Positions 1 through 10,435 are shown, counted from the stretch's first letter. The stretch: 64,000 nucleotides of DNA from Flavobacterium limnophilum (GCF_027111315.2 NZ_CP114289.2:2356001-2420000); one strand, 5' to 3'. Numbers and translations: made by a program. The notes: generated from the letters alone by a model not told the origin.

Positions 1-866
1 TCAGTAACCACCAAACCTTTAAAACCCCATTGCTTGCGCAATAAATCCGTCAACAACCATTTATTTCCAGTAGCAGGAATACCATCAATTTCATTGAATG
101 AAGTCATTATACTTCCTGCACCGGCATCAATGGCGGCTTTGTATGGCGGAAGATAATTCTGGTACATAGTCAAACGACTCATATCGGTTGTATTATAATC
201 TCTTCCAGCTTCGGCAGCTCCATACATTCCAAAATGTTTTACGCAAGCCATCAGGGAAGTTTCATTTCGAAGACTGGTTCCCTGATATCCTTTTACCATG
301 GCAGCTCCAACCAATCCCCCCAGATAAGGGTCTTCTCCTGCTCCTTCCATCACCCTGCCCCAACGAGGATCTCTAGTAATATCAACCATTGGAGAATATG
401 TCCAGTTGTAACCAGCGGCAGAGGCTTCAGTGGCCGCTACTCGGGCAGTTTGCTCAACAAGAGTTGTGTCCCATGAACAGGCAAGGCCAAGTGGAATAGG
501 AAAAATTGTTTTGTACCCGTGAATGATATCCAGCCCATTTAGAAACGGAATTTTCAGGCGGGTACTATCGGCAAGAATTACTCTGGAATGGACTGATTTC
601 GGCGCTCCTAAAATGGCATACACATTCCCTGCTGAACCCTCCTTCAATTTTTCAAATGTATTCTTGGTTGCAAAAGGACCTGTCCTGGAAACCGGGGTAA
701 CCAGGTTCATCTGTCCGAGTTTTTCCTCCAGCGTCATTTTTTTCATCAATGCCGTGATAAAAGCATCCATTTTCTTGTCATCACTGTTCTGGCTCTGTGC
801 AGAAACAGTGCAGAACAGCAGAGTAAAAAGAAGACATATACTGTAAAATTGTGTGTTTTTCATCAT
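1..866 (-). CDS. GH3 beta-glycosidase, N-terminal part (cut by window edge)
   Basis: This is the first 288 codons of a secreted glycoside hydrolase family 3 enzyme; the rest lies outside the window. The start is the first ATG of an ATG-ATG pair. It is followed by a signal peptide of about 24 residues ending in VSAQ. The mature protein opens with the GH3-typical sequence MTLEEKLGQMNLV. The last readable residues are GFKGLVVT, directly before the position where GH3 enzymes carry the catalytic aspartate (VVSDW/VVTDW), so the edge falls on the nucleophile codon. Family members are exo-acting beta-glucosidases or beta-xylosidases in the periplasm or outer membrane. It lies 9 bp downstream of the GH2 gene and is probably co-transcribed with GH43 and GH2. 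The exact substrate cannot be told. Confidence 0.9.
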   Translation of the reverse strand, partial: MMKNTQFYSICLLFTLLFCTVSAQSQNSDDKKMDAFITALMKKMTLEEKLGQMNLVTPVSRTGPFATKNTFEKLKEGSAGNVYAILGAPKSVHSRVILADSTRLKIPFLNGLDIIHGYKTIFPIPLGLACSWDTTLVEQTARVAATEASAAGYNWTYSPMVDITRDPRWGRVMEGAGEDPYLGGLVGAAMVKGYQGTSLRNETSLMACVKHFGMYGAAEAGRDYNTTDMSRLTMYQNYLPPYKAAIDAGAGSIMTSFNEIDGIPATGNKWLLTDLLRKQWGFKGLVVT

Positions 867-875
867 TATGCTTAA

Positions 876-3443
876 TTAAAGTCTGGTTACCTTGATACCA
901 CTTATGATTGGCTGCCCGATTATTGGCGTAAAATCAACTCGAATTCCTTTGCCGTTCTTGACTTCGACGGTATAGGTTTTAATAGAAGCCGTAAGTGAAC
1001 CCGAAAGTTCAAACAAATCAAGTGCAGAAAGAACTTCCTGATTATTTATGCCTACATTAAACTCCCTTTTACCTGCAGTACCTTCCTGCGATTCGCAAAA
1101 TTGTAAATCAATTTCGTAACGGCCGTCGGGAACGTCGAATTTATAAGCTTCCATTCCCAATCTAGCTGTTTGGTAGAGTGGATCGATAGTGGTAGCCTTA
1201 ATATTGTGAGGAGCATTCAGATTTGTTTTTTTAGTCAAATCCACTCCAATATGCCCCCAACTTCCTTCACGATACGCTTGATCCGGCTGGTAAATCACAC
1301 GGTTATCGGGATCGGTAAAGAAACATTTTGAACCTGCATTTACGGCTATGACCAATTCCTTGTCCTTGCTGGTACGCAGGTCATAAGGCTGAACTTTAAA
1401 ATTCACCGTAAAAACATCTTTCTGTTTTTCCGAAATTAATTCCAATATGTTTTTTCCGTCTTCAAAAGGAACTTCATATACCGCGGTATAATCAACAACT
1501 TTTTGCTTTCCAATCGATTTACCATTGACAAACAACTCCACTTCCGGCAAATTAGAAAACACCTTAACCTGTTGTTTTGCGAAATTTTCGTTCATTGAAG
1601 CAGCAGTTCCTATACGATCTGCCCAATCTCTTGATGCAATATAAAGCACCGGTTTTTTGGTGAGTGCTGCTTGCAGGAAATAATAAACATCTTTGGGCTG
1701 GCGATTGTATTGAACGATGCCCTTGTTGTTGATTCCCGGCATGGACTCTCCTCGTTTTGACACTCCAAAGTCTATAAAATTCCATATTGATGAACCAATC
1801 ACAAATGGCCTCGCAAGAATTTGTTTCAAATAAGAAGCATGAAATAGCTGCTGGTATTCCATACTGAAATCATAGCTTTCCGGGCTTAGACTATGAAGTC
1901 TTGTATCAGACCCACTACCATACTCACTTATTATCAAAGGACGGTTTGGATATTTAGCATTTTCTTCATCCAAAAATTTTCCAAAATCGGCCAGTGTTGC
2001 CCTATACCATCCCTCATAACGATTCCATCCAACCACATTGGGTAAATCACCCAATCCTTTTTTATTGTAAACCGGGCTTGCGTGAAAAGCCAAAGCCGTA
2101 AGTCGATTTGGGTCTTCCTTGTGGCATAATGCTTCCAATTCTTTATGCAACTCGCCAAGTTCATCAGAATATCCGCCAATCAATACCTCATTGGAATACC
2201 CCCAAAGCACGACTGAAGGATGATTGTAATGCTGTCTGATCATTTCGGTCAAATTATTGCGGCAATTTTCAAAAAACTCTTTTGTTGGCGTAATTGCGTT
2301 TACGATAGGTATTTCTTCCCAAGCTATCAGTCCGAGTTTATCACATTCTTCCAGTACGGAAGGATCTTGTGGATAGTGGGAGATTCGGATATAATTTGCC
2401 CCCATTTCCTTAATCAGCTTAATATCATAACGGTTCAGGTCATTGCTCAACGCATTTCCCAATCCTTCATAATCCTGATGACGACAGGCACCAATCAATT
2501 TTAAAGGTTTCCCGTTAAGCAAGAATCCTTTTTTTGCATCGGCACTAAACCAGCGAAAACCAAGAGGATTATCCACCTCATCCAATACTGTTCCTGATTT
2601 TTCTTCAATGATTTGGGTTTTTACACGATAAAGATAAGGAGAATCGGGAGACCATAATTTTGGTGTTATTATTTTTCCAGACAAAGCTGTAAAAGGCATA
2701 TTTTTTCCAGATTCAACTTTTACTTTTGAAATTACTTCCTTGACAATTTTCCCGTCAGCATCAACGATTGTATTTTTAATCTTTACCGACAAGGTTTTTA
2801 ACCCCTCGTTTTTGATTTCACCTCGAACCTTTACATTGGCTGATTCGTTGCTTACTTCGGGTGTATCTATAAATATTCCTTTCGATCCGTAGTTGTCGTT
2901 ATGAAAATGTACTTGATTGTATTCTTCCAAATAAACATCGCGATAAATGCCTCCCCAAAAATTAAAATCTGCACTAAATGCCGATGGAGCTATGGAAGGA
3001 TTTAATGCGTTATCAACTTTCACGGCAATTTGATTCACCGCTTTATTTCCTTTATTCAAATAGGACGTGATATCGTACCTAAAAGCAGAATATCCTCCCT
3101 GATGTCTTCCGACTTCTTTTCCGTTTACATATACATGGACATCCTGTAAAGCACCTTCAAAATACAAACAATACTTTTTGTCCTGACTAATGGTGTGAAT
3201 CATTTTTTTTCGATACCAGCCGATTCCCTGATAGTAATTATTCCCTTTCATGGCATCATCAGCATTCCAGGTATGGGGCAAATTCACGATACCCCAATCT
3301 TGGTCATTGAAAGCCGGATCTTGGGCAGCTTTATTGTCGTTTCTTTCAAAACGCCAGTATTCATTGATTGTTTCTAACTTTCGCTGCGCATTTACAGTCA
3401 TGAATGTGCTTAACAAAAGCATTATAAAAAGTATTTTTTTCAT
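876..3443 (-). CDS. GH2 family beta-galactosidase-like enzyme with C-terminal malectin-like domain
   Basis: An 855-residue exported glycoside hydrolase family 2 enzyme. A signal peptide ends near residue 19 (VNAQ). The jelly-roll sugar-binding domain covers about residues 25-190 (NLPHTWN, GWYRK), followed by an Ig-like domain and the TIM barrel from about 300. The acid/base is E419 in VVLWGYSNE and the nucleophile E507 in LIISEYG. After the usual Ig-like module, about residues 690-855 resemble a malectin-like carbohydrate-binding domain, which replaces the DUF4982 tail seen in many relatives. GH2 enzymes of this type remove terminal beta-galactose, beta-glucuronic acid or related sugars; which one is not decidable here. 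It sits 21 bp after GH43 and 9 bp before GH3, so a three-gene operon is likely. Confidence 0.9.
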   Translation of the reverse strand: MKKILFIMLLLSTFMTVNAQRKLETINEYWRFERNDNKAAQDPAFNDQDWGIVNLPHTWNADDAMKGNNYYQGIGWYRKKMIHTISQDKKYCLYFEGALQDVHVYVNGKEVGRHQGGYSAFRYDITSYLNKGNKAVNQIAVKVDNALNPSIAPSAFSADFNFWGGIYRDVYLEEYNQVHFHNDNYGSKGIFIDTPEVSNESANVKVRGEIKNEGLKTLSVKIKNTIVDADGKIVKEVISKVKVESGKNMPFTALSGKIITPKLWSPDSPYLYRVKTQIIEEKSGTVLDEVDNPLGFRWFSADAKKGFLLNGKPLKLIGACRHQDYEGLGNALSNDLNRYDIKLIKEMGANYIRISHYPQDPSVLEECDKLGLIAWEEIPIVNAITPTKEFFENCRNNLTEMIRQHYNHPSVVLWGYSNEVLIGGYSDELGELHKELEALCHKEDPNRLTALAFHASPVYNKKGLGDLPNVVGWNRYEGWYRATLADFGKFLDEENAKYPNRPLIISEYGSGSDTRLHSLSPESYDFSMEYQQLFHASYLKQILARPFVIGSSIWNFIDFGVSKRGESMPGINNKGIVQYNRQPKDVYYFLQAALTKKPVLYIASRDWADRIGTAASMNENFAKQQVKVFSNLPEVELFVNGKSIGKQKVVDYTAVYEVPFEDGKNILELISEKQKDVFTVNFKVQPYDLRTSKDKELVIAVNAGSKCFFTDPDNRVIYQPDQAYREGSWGHIGVDLTKKTNLNAPHNIKATTIDPLYQTARLGMEAYKFDVPDGRYEIDLQFCESQEGTAGKREFNVGINNQEVLSALDLFELSGSLTASIKTYTVEVKNGKGIRVDFTPIIGQPIISGIKVTRL

Positions 3444-3464
3444 TTTTTTTGGTTTGGATTTTTG

Positions 3465-5195
3465 CTAATTTTTTTTGGTTGTTGGAACTTTTACAACAAT
3501 TTTACCTTTGGTTATTCCCGTTTCATTAAAAGTGTCGATAGTGAAATAATAATCTTGCAACGCATCAAGGCTATGGATCGTCAACGTGTTTGCCTCCAAA
3601 ACCTGGTAATTTAGGCATAACTTGTCAGGAGCTGTTCCGTAGCGAATGTTGTAACCTGTTGCTTTCGCATTTTTAGGCCAGTCAAGGGCAACATTGCATG
3701 CGTCCGAAACATCGCGGACGGCCGTAATTGTTGCAACCGGTTCTGCTTTCTTGGCATTTCCTTTACCAAAGACACGGAAATCGGAAATAGCGAACTTCCC
3801 ATCCGGAACATGATAATTGGTCAGCCTTATATAACGGGCAGAAACGGGTGATTGCAATTCGACATAATCATGAGGAACATCGGAAGTGTTCCTTGTTTTG
3901 TCTGCAAGTATTTTCCAGCTTATTTTATCATTGGAATACTCCAGCAAATATTGATGATAAATAGATGCTGAACGCCCCGTATTAGTGGTGCCCTCGTCAT
4001 AATAATTTATTTGAATGCTGCCGACTTTGCATTTATTCTGCAAATCCATCATCAACCATTCTCCTTTGTCACCTGTTTGGGCACTCCAGTAATCTTGAAT
4101 ATTTTCGTTGTTTGCCAATTCTTTTGAATGTCCTTCCAATTCAGAAGAAACTTCAATTGGTTTATTGTAGGAAAGCAACATGGCGGAAGGCTGATAATCC
4201 TCTGGGCCATTCATCTTTTTGTTGGGTATGGTGTGTGGAAAATCGCCAAATCCCGTATAGGTGTAGAACGTGTCATCCTTGTCAAAAAATGCAGGAAACA
4301 ATCCTATTCGTCTTTCAAAACGATGTTTTAAACCGACCAACATAGTAACAGCATGCCAATAATTGCCGTATTTGTCCTGAAAAGTGCTGCTATGTCCAGC
4401 TGAACAAACAAAACCTTCCGGTTTGTATGAAAACGGATTGTTGTCGGCCAATTTGAAAGGACCCAATGGTTGTTCGCCAATGTACAATCCATCACTATAG
4501 CTTTTATATTGAGTTCCCGGAGCAGCATATTGCAAATAATATTTTCCATTATGTTTGGTCATCCAAGCCCCTTCCAAGAAAGGTCTTTTCTGTTCCGTAT
4601 TGTAGTTTCCCGTCCTTTCCCAGCCATGTAATTTTGGATCCGTATTCATGAGATTCTTTTCTTCACCTATTGGATTAAAGGTGTTTTTATCCAGTTCTAT
4701 TCCACGGATAGGTTTTGAATTCGTCAATCCGTGGTACAGATAAAGTCGTCCGTCATCGTCCAAAAACAGGCAGGGATCACCCGCATAAATATCCAACGCC
4801 TCTTTTACGATTTGCCAACACCCACTCATGGGATCTGACGACTTATAAATTCGACGATCCAGCGCCATAAAATATATCGCATCATTCATTACCAAAGCGG
4901 TAGGTGCATAATCTTCGAGCGGTAGGTCGGGACTTGTGATAAAAGACCAATTCAGCAAATTATCAGAAGTCCAGTATCCTCCCGATTTGGAGGCAAACAA
5001 ATAGTATTTCCCTTTATACAAAACCATGCTTGGATCGGCTGCTTCGCGACGAGACGGTAAATCAGGCTGAAAACGATAATCCAGATTTAATGGATTGCAA
5101 AAAGCGGTTTGATTGGTTACCTTCTGGGCACTGATTTGCAATGACATGAGGAAAATCGAAACACAAAAGGCTCTTTTTAAAATAGTTGTTGTCAT
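3465..5195 (-). CDS. GH43 family glycosidase with F5/8-type C and fibronectin III domains
   Basis: Exported glycoside hydrolase family 43 enzyme, about 576 residues. The reading frame is open upstream to 5234, but the start at 5195 is preferred because it begins the signal peptide (MTTTILKRAFCV to ISAQ) and has AGAAAG just upstream. The five-bladed propeller domain occupies about residues 25-330. It shows the base motif ADPSMVLYKGKYY, a second acidic position in AGDPCLFLDDDG and the probable acid in LEGAWMTKHNGKYY. Residues of about 350-480 form a discoidin-like (F5/8 type C) carbohydrate-binding domain, followed by a fibronectin type III domain to the end. GH43 enzymes release arabinofuranose, xylose or galactose from plant polysaccharides. 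It is first in the GH43-GH2-GH3 operon. Confidence 0.9.
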   Translation of the reverse strand: MTTTILKRAFCVSIFLMSLQISAQKVTNQTAFCNPLNLDYRFQPDLPSRREAADPSMVLYKGKYYLFASKSGGYWTSDNLLNWSFITSPDLPLEDYAPTALVMNDAIYFMALDRRIYKSSDPMSGCWQIVKEALDIYAGDPCLFLDDDGRLYLYHGLTNSKPIRGIELDKNTFNPIGEEKNLMNTDPKLHGWERTGNYNTEQKRPFLEGAWMTKHNGKYYLQYAAPGTQYKSYSDGLYIGEQPLGPFKLADNNPFSYKPEGFVCSAGHSSTFQDKYGNYWHAVTMLVGLKHRFERRIGLFPAFFDKDDTFYTYTGFGDFPHTIPNKKMNGPEDYQPSAMLLSYNKPIEVSSELEGHSKELANNENIQDYWSAQTGDKGEWLMMDLQNKCKVGSIQINYYDEGTTNTGRSASIYHQYLLEYSNDKISWKILADKTRNTSDVPHDYVELQSPVSARYIRLTNYHVPDGKFAISDFRVFGKGNAKKAEPVATITAVRDVSDACNVALDWPKNAKATGYNIRYGTAPDKLCLNYQVLEANTLTIHSLDALQDYYFTIDTFNETGITKGKIVVKVPTTKKN

Positions 5196-5479
5196 AATTC
5201 TTTCTAACATATTAAGTTCAGTTTCCAAAAACAAGTCAGCCTTAATTATTTAACAAGACCCTACAAGGAAACCATCCCATTTATCTAATGGAATATTTTT
5301 TGACAAACACATAATCGTGTTGTCTGAATTAAAATAAATGACATTTAGTTAATCGAATATATTATTTACAAATAATATAGGAATATGGATTGGTTGAATG
5401 GTTTCAACCTAAGGCAGGCAAGGATTTCATAAAAGATTTTCATTATTTTGAACAGAAAACCCTCGGAAAAATCAGGTAG
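5196..5479. other. Intergenic region upstream of the GH43 operon
   Basis: About 280 AT-rich bases between the GH43 start and the terminator of the next unit. It must hold the promoter of the GH43-GH2-GH3 operon. I could not find a convincing TAnnTTTG box with a matching -33 box, nor the GG-N6-CACA repeats seen at the pectin operons. This operon therefore probably answers to another regulator. Confidence 0.4.
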
Positions 5480-5517
5480 AAAATTATAAGGGTGCTTTTA
5501 AAAAGTCACCCTTATAA
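5480..5517 (-). terminator. Rho-independent terminator after the lipocalin-like gene
   Basis: A perfect 11-bp stem (5484-5494 with 5507-5517, TTATAAGGGTG) with a 12-base loop lies just downstream of the gene ending at 5554. On the minus strand it is followed by TTTTC. It separates the TonB-receptor/lipocalin-like unit from the GH43 operon. Confidence 0.75.
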
Positions 5518-5553
5518 CCAACTAACAAACAATTTATTTCAACAAAGGAGCAG

Positions 5554-5937
5554 TTATCCTTTTTCAACTACGCGTTTAGCGGTAGTGTCAAACATATCCA
5601 TGGTACTTCCGGTCAAATTGTTGTCATCCACTTTTTCAAGATAAATATACACGTCATAACCGTTTGCCTTGAAATATACTGTAACCGATTTAGCTTTTTC
5701 GTCAACTCTTGAAAAAGGGTTCTCATTTCCTGTACTGGTTACAGAATACAAGGCACCCGTAAGTTTTCCGTCTGTATTTCTTTTCAAAACTATGGTGGAT
5801 TTGCCATCACCCCCCGGTGTTCCAACGGTTAAACATTCCCATTTACCAACAAAGAAATCTGTTTTGTCTTGTGCTTTTACGGTAACTGATGCCAAAATAA
5901 GTAAAGCGGCTGCGAAAATCATTTTAATTGTTTTCAT
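5554..5937 (-). CDS. Small secreted lipocalin-like protein, function unknown
   Basis: A 127-residue protein with a clear signal peptide (about 22 residues, ending VKAQ). The mature part opens with FFVGKWECLTVGTPGGDG and alternates short beta strands, which recalls lipocalin-like and calycin small secreted proteins of Bacteroidota that begin with a GKW motif. No catalytic motif is visible. It lies 84 bp downstream of a TonB-dependent receptor on the same strand and shares its terminator, so it may act with that receptor, for example by binding a ligand. I do not recognise a named family. Confidence 0.75.
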   Translation of the reverse strand: MKTIKMIFAAALLILASVTVKAQDKTDFFVGKWECLTVGTPGGDGKSTIVLKRNTDGKLTGALYSVTSTGNENPFSRVDEKAKSVTVYFKANGYDVYIYLEKVDDNNLTGSTMDMFDTTAKRVVEKG

Positions 5938-6021
5938 AATAATTGTTTTTTAAATTAAAGTTGTTTTTGAATTTGACGGCACTCGCAATAGTGCCGTCTA
6001 ATTTGAAAATGAATTGATTGT

Positions 6022-8370
6022 TTAGAATTTATATTGCAAAGTTAACTCAAATGTTCTAGGACGAATTGCACTCGCCACGATGGTACGATCTGTAAAAGGA
6101 GCTGCATCGGTAATTTGGTCAGCACCTTGTATCTTTCCTTTAACGCCTTCTTGATTCAAGAAGTTGGTCACTTGAAATTTCAGGTTGATGTCACGACTTA
6201 AACGGTAATCAACACCTCCAAAGTTTTCCCACCATCCGTTGTAATACAATACATTTGTCGGGTTGCCGTATTGTTTTCCAAAATAACGCAAACTTGCCCA
6301 AAGCTTGATACCGTTTTCGAATGAATAGCTTGGATCAATTTCCATCAACACTCCTGAAAGTTCAGGAATATATTTACCGCTGTAATCGTAAGTAGTTCCA
6401 TAAGCAGAATACGAGTAATTTTGGTATTTAGGCGCTTGCAATGTCAATAAATAATGGATGGAGAAATTTTTGAATGGAGTTGCCATTACGTCAGTTGTCC
6501 ATCCCACTGTGCTTAAATCATAAATAATTGGATCAAAAGTGGTTCTTTCAGCCTGGTTTGCAGGATTGGTAACAGATTGACTCGCCCTGATGTTGTCTTT
6601 GGAGATGTAGGTCAATTTTGAAATCAACTGCATGCTCGATCCTAGATTATAAAAAATACCTCCACCCAAGTTCATTACATTTGTTTTGAATTCATGTGGA
6701 ACTGTCTGCATTGGTTTTGCCCCTGGAGTTGATGGATCAGAAATAGGATTCCCGTTTGCGTCCCTGAATGCATAGTCCCAATAACGTTCGTTCCAAGAGT
6801 TGTAAGTAGCATCCCCTACCAGACCAAATTGGCTGGAAATTTTATACACAAAGTTATAAGCTCCCACAAAATTCCAACGATTTGAAAAATCTTGACTGAT
6901 TAGGGGTCTATCCTTCACAAAATCATTAATGTAAGGATTTGCCAACTCGCTAATACCTTGATTTTCCAGACGAATTCCCAAGCCCATGTCAAATCTTTTT
7001 CCAATTTTGAAATCATCGCTTACATACAAAGCCAGTTTTTTATATTTGTCATTTGTGGCACTACCATATCCACCGGCAGAAGCGGGCATCAAACCATAAT
7101 CATTGGTCGCTTTTACGGTCATGTTGTAGGCTGGAACAAAAGTGTACATATCCAAAAGCTTGGGATTGGCTTCAACGGTCTGGAAATACAATCCCGAGTT
7201 TGAATTAAATTGTCTATGCGTGTAAAGTTGGTTAAGTCCAAAACGAAGATCGTGCACACCAACCTTTTTGGTCAATTCCACCCTGGTGAATATGGAAGTG
7301 TTTTCAGACTGCGGAATCATTTGGGAAGAAACCATTTGAGCAGAACCAGAATATACGTTTGAAGTACCTTGATATTTAAAACTCCATTTGCTTGCAGCTG
7401 CACGATCCGGGTCATAAATTCCAAGCGTCAAAGGAAAGGTAATTGACAACGGAGTATTGATGTCCTGGTACATGGTTGAATATGTCAGTTTCCAACCTTT
7501 GGAGAAATTATGCTCCCCTGTTAAATATAAAGTGTTTGAGTTTGTTTTGGAGAATTTATCACTACTCAAATCAGCATAAGCAGCTACCCCTGTATTGTAA
7601 TCATAATAAGGTATCATGCCGGTTCCAAGAATATAGGAATCGGTTCCAAGCTTAAAATTATCCAATGGCGAAGTTTTACCATTTCCGTTGTAAGTCAGCG
7701 GACTGTAGTTGGTTACCACTGATTTACTGTTAATAGACTTGAAAAGAAGACGCACATTACCTTTGCTGTATTTTTTCTGAACGGCAAATTTAAGCATTGT
7801 CGTATTGTCGTTCCAAGGTGTAAATTCATAATTGGTACCATTTCCCCTGTCAAAACTTCTGTAGGCATCCATCATGTATCCCCATCCTTTTTTTCCAATG
7901 GGTCCGGTTACCGTCAAGTCATACCTGGAAGATCCAAATGAATTCACGTACACGGAACCATATCCTTTTACGGATGTACTGGCATCCCTGTCGGAACTCT
8001 TTACGGCATATCCCACTTTACCTGTCGTGATCGCGCTTTCGGCGAAAGACATTAATCCCATTTTAGACAAACTGTTATCCATTCTCCATGAAGTCGTCGG
8101 GATTGTTGGATAAAAGTAATACACCACGGGAAGATCATTTTCCAAAATAACAACATCTCCCGTGAACGGCAAACCGATGTTTACATTTCGAGGGCCGATA
8201 TTACTCTCGGCATTCAACATTACATTCCTGTTTTTTTCTTCTTTTTTATTGGTTGAAGTTGAATCAGTAATTTGTTGATTTTTATTTTTCTTATCCACTT
8301 TTTGAGCTTGCAATCCATTTAATGAAAAAATGGACAACACGCACAAGGATAGTAATTGTTTTGCATTCAT
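6022..8370 (-). CDS. TonB-dependent outer-membrane receptor
   Basis: A 782-residue outer-membrane beta-barrel receptor. The signal peptide ends near residue 22 (LQAQ). A lysine- and serine-rich linker follows, then a short plug region (about residues 50-180: NIGLPFTGDVVILENDLPVVYY, ending in VTGPIGKKG). The rest is barrel with alternating aromatic and glycine-rich strands, and it ends in a typical terminal strand with aromatic last residue (FELTLQYKF). No carboxypeptidase-D-like N-terminal domain and no adjacent SusD are present, so it is not a SusC-type pair. Such receptors import oligosaccharides, siderophores or cofactors using TonB energy. With GH43, GH2 and GH3 next to it, a glycan ligand is likely but not shown. 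Confidence 0.88.
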   Translation of the reverse strand: MNAKQLLSLCVLSIFSLNGLQAQKVDKKNKNQQITDSTSTNKKEEKNRNVMLNAESNIGPRNVNIGLPFTGDVVILENDLPVVYYFYPTIPTTSWRMDNSLSKMGLMSFAESAITTGKVGYAVKSSDRDASTSVKGYGSVYVNSFGSSRYDLTVTGPIGKKGWGYMMDAYRSFDRGNGTNYEFTPWNDNTTMLKFAVQKKYSKGNVRLLFKSINSKSVVTNYSPLTYNGNGKTSPLDNFKLGTDSYILGTGMIPYYDYNTGVAAYADLSSDKFSKTNSNTLYLTGEHNFSKGWKLTYSTMYQDINTPLSITFPLTLGIYDPDRAAASKWSFKYQGTSNVYSGSAQMVSSQMIPQSENTSIFTRVELTKKVGVHDLRFGLNQLYTHRQFNSNSGLYFQTVEANPKLLDMYTFVPAYNMTVKATNDYGLMPASAGGYGSATNDKYKKLALYVSDDFKIGKRFDMGLGIRLENQGISELANPYINDFVKDRPLISQDFSNRWNFVGAYNFVYKISSQFGLVGDATYNSWNERYWDYAFRDANGNPISDPSTPGAKPMQTVPHEFKTNVMNLGGGIFYNLGSSMQLISKLTYISKDNIRASQSVTNPANQAERTTFDPIIYDLSTVGWTTDVMATPFKNFSIHYLLTLQAPKYQNYSYSAYGTTYDYSGKYIPELSGVLMEIDPSYSFENGIKLWASLRYFGKQYGNPTNVLYYNGWWENFGGVDYRLSRDINLKFQVTNFLNQEGVKGKIQGADQITDAAPFTDRTIVASAIRPRTFELTLQYKF

Positions 8371-8996
8371 AATATTGTATCTAAAATTAAATATTGTTTT
8401 TAAAATAAATTTCAGTAGGCATTAGTCATTAAATTATTTTTAGCTGTCGTTGGGTACAAGCATGAGTTTTTTTTTCATGAATATTTTTTTTAAATGGTTA
8501 GTAATAGTTCAAAAAAAAGTTGCTCTAAAACTTTAATCTGATAACCAAAAGTATTCAGTGAGCCCGTCAAAACCGTTTCAATTTATTTTCCCAATAAATA
8601 AATATGTTCTTTAGAATCGGGAAATGCGTTCATATAATCGGGGATACTGAAAAACAAGGCTTTACCGCTTGTTTTTTTATCTTTCACCCAACATTACGAC
8701 TGAAAAATATTTTTATATTTAATAAAAAAATACTCAAATAATTACCGATACCAAAAAAATAACACCATAAAAAACAACTATTCATTATTTTATCAGACCA
8801 AAAATAATTAAACTTAAATTATAAAATCAAAATAACCGGCCAGATTAAACACAAACAAGGCAATCCTGTTTCAACTAATGTAAACAACACGCCCAAGTAC
8901 AGCTTTGAAGTACTATTTACTTGATTAATACATATAAAAAAAACAGCAGCAAACCCAAAAGTCCACCACTGTTCAAAACTTATTTTTTTTAAAACC
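8371..8996. other. Long AT-rich intergenic region upstream of the TonB receptor
   Basis: About 625 bases without a supportable gene. It contains a hairpin AAACAAG-N9-CTTGTTT (8652-8658 with 8668-8674). T tracts on both sides would let it act as a bidirectional terminator, perhaps for the AraC-type gene. A candidate -7 box on the minus strand (TACTTTTG, 8546-8553) could drive the receptor but has no clear partner box. Nothing else is visible. Confidence 0.4.
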
Positions 8997-10151
8997 CTAC
9001 ATCACTTTTTCGGGGGAACTGGACATGACAAGCCTTCTAAATTCACTCGGGGTCTGTTGGGTATGCTTTTTGAAAAATATGTTGAATGCGGTCTTGGAAT
9101 TGAAACCACATTCGTAGGCTATTGCAATAATTGACCAATTGCCGTATTCTTTTTTCATCAATAATTGCTTTGCATATTCCACTCTATACTCGTTTACAAA
9201 AACATAAAAGTTCTTGCCCAGGTATTCATTAAGAACCTCGGACAATTGATGCTTGGAAATGGAGGTTTGCGATGCCAATTTGGCAATAGACAATTCACTA
9301 TCCTTCCACACCCCGGATTCCTCCATATATTTTACGAGATTTTCCACATAGTTTTTCGCATCCTCGCTCTTCAATCCTGATTTGACATACTTTCCGGAGG
9401 AAGACTCTTCAATATCAACACCAGATTCGGAATCTGAATCCGTTACGTCGCCCGAAATCAATTGTTTTTGATGAAACCCCCAAATACTCAATGCGTAAAC
9501 ATTGAAAAGTTCCAAGATATGTCTAAAAATAAATACATTGGTATTAATCTTGCCTTGTTCATACAATACACTGCTAATTATGATCAATAATATTAAAAAG
9601 ACGAACAAAACTATCATTACCAATAGCCAATCCAAACTTATTTTATAGGAATTAAAGGAATAGTTGTCTTTAATTTGTTTTTTGAATCGGATTACAATTC
9701 TCAAGGCTGCCACTACATAATACACTATGAGTGAAATAAAAATCCAACCGTAAATCATTCTCAACCATTTGTATTTATCATAAAACAACTCGGCAGAAAT
9801 CAAATTATTTTCCGGCTGGAGTTTCAATATAAAAAACACTAATATCAAAGATAATGAAGGCAGGATATGTAAGTAATCAGACGGATTAAATTTGCTGAAA
9901 TCTTTGGTAATATACTTGGTGTACAAATAAATCAATGGCGCACACATCATCCTGAGACCCAACGACAAAAACCATCTTCTTGTAGGCACTATGTCATAAT
10001 TTTGAAGAATATCAAACCCAAAGGTAAGAGCAAAAACCAACAACAACACGCAAAGTATCACAGATGCAATTTTAATTGGTCTTTTCGTCAAGATTAATAT
10101 TATTGCAAAAATTGATTGCGAAAATCCGATGTATGACAATATTAAATCCAT
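8997..10151 (-). CDS. Membrane-bound AraC-family transcriptional regulator
   Basis: A 384-residue regulator with about seven hydrophobic segments in residues 1-235 (for example the first at about 5-22 and one near 185-205). A cytoplasmic linker rich in serine and acidic residues follows, and an AraC-type double helix-turn-helix lies at about 270-375 (SISKHQLSEVLNEYLGKNFYVFVNEYR, then IAYECGFNSKTAFNIFFKKHTQQTPSEFRR). This architecture is common in Flavobacteriaceae, where the membrane part is thought to sense a signal and the HTH binds promoters while tethered. It lies upstream of the TonB receptor and GH43/GH2/GH3 genes on the same strand and may control them; that is inference from position. 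The ligand is unknown. Confidence 0.88.
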   Translation of the reverse strand: MDLILSYIGFSQSIFAIILILTKRPIKIASVILCVLLLVFALTFGFDILQNYDIVPTRRWFLSLGLRMMCAPLIYLYTKYITKDFSKFNPSDYLHILPSLSLILVFFILKLQPENNLISAELFYDKYKWLRMIYGWIFISLIVYYVVAALRIVIRFKKQIKDNYSFNSYKISLDWLLVMIVLFVFLILLIIISSVLYEQGKINTNVFIFRHILELFNVYALSIWGFHQKQLISGDVTDSDSESGVDIEESSSGKYVKSGLKSEDAKNYVENLVKYMEESGVWKDSELSIAKLASQTSISKHQLSEVLNEYLGKNFYVFVNEYRVEYAKQLLMKKEYGNWSIIAIAYECGFNSKTAFNIFFKKHTQQTPSEFRRLVMSSSPEKVM

Positions 10152-10435
10152 AATTTACTATAATTCGATATAATTTAAAATGCTTGGCAATCCATTTTAT
10201 AAAAACAAGGAAACCTGAAAGATTCAACTATTTTATTAGTATAAAAAAATAGCTCTTGATTTAGCCTCAAATAAATAACTTTAGTCAATAAAGTTACTAT
10301 TTATTTTTCGGAATTTTCAATAATTTCATCTTCAATACAGGACATACGCTTCCTCTCATCGTATTGACAATGTTCCCTGTTGTCTTTATTTCTTCGACAT
10401 CCTTCGAAACGCGGGAAAGAAAAGGGCAAGACCAT

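Noticed and set aside
8936..8985. Terminator directly after the AraC-type gene
   Set aside because: An AACAG/CTGTT stem with a T run exists, but the inner pairs are mostly wobble or mismatched, so it is too weak to call.
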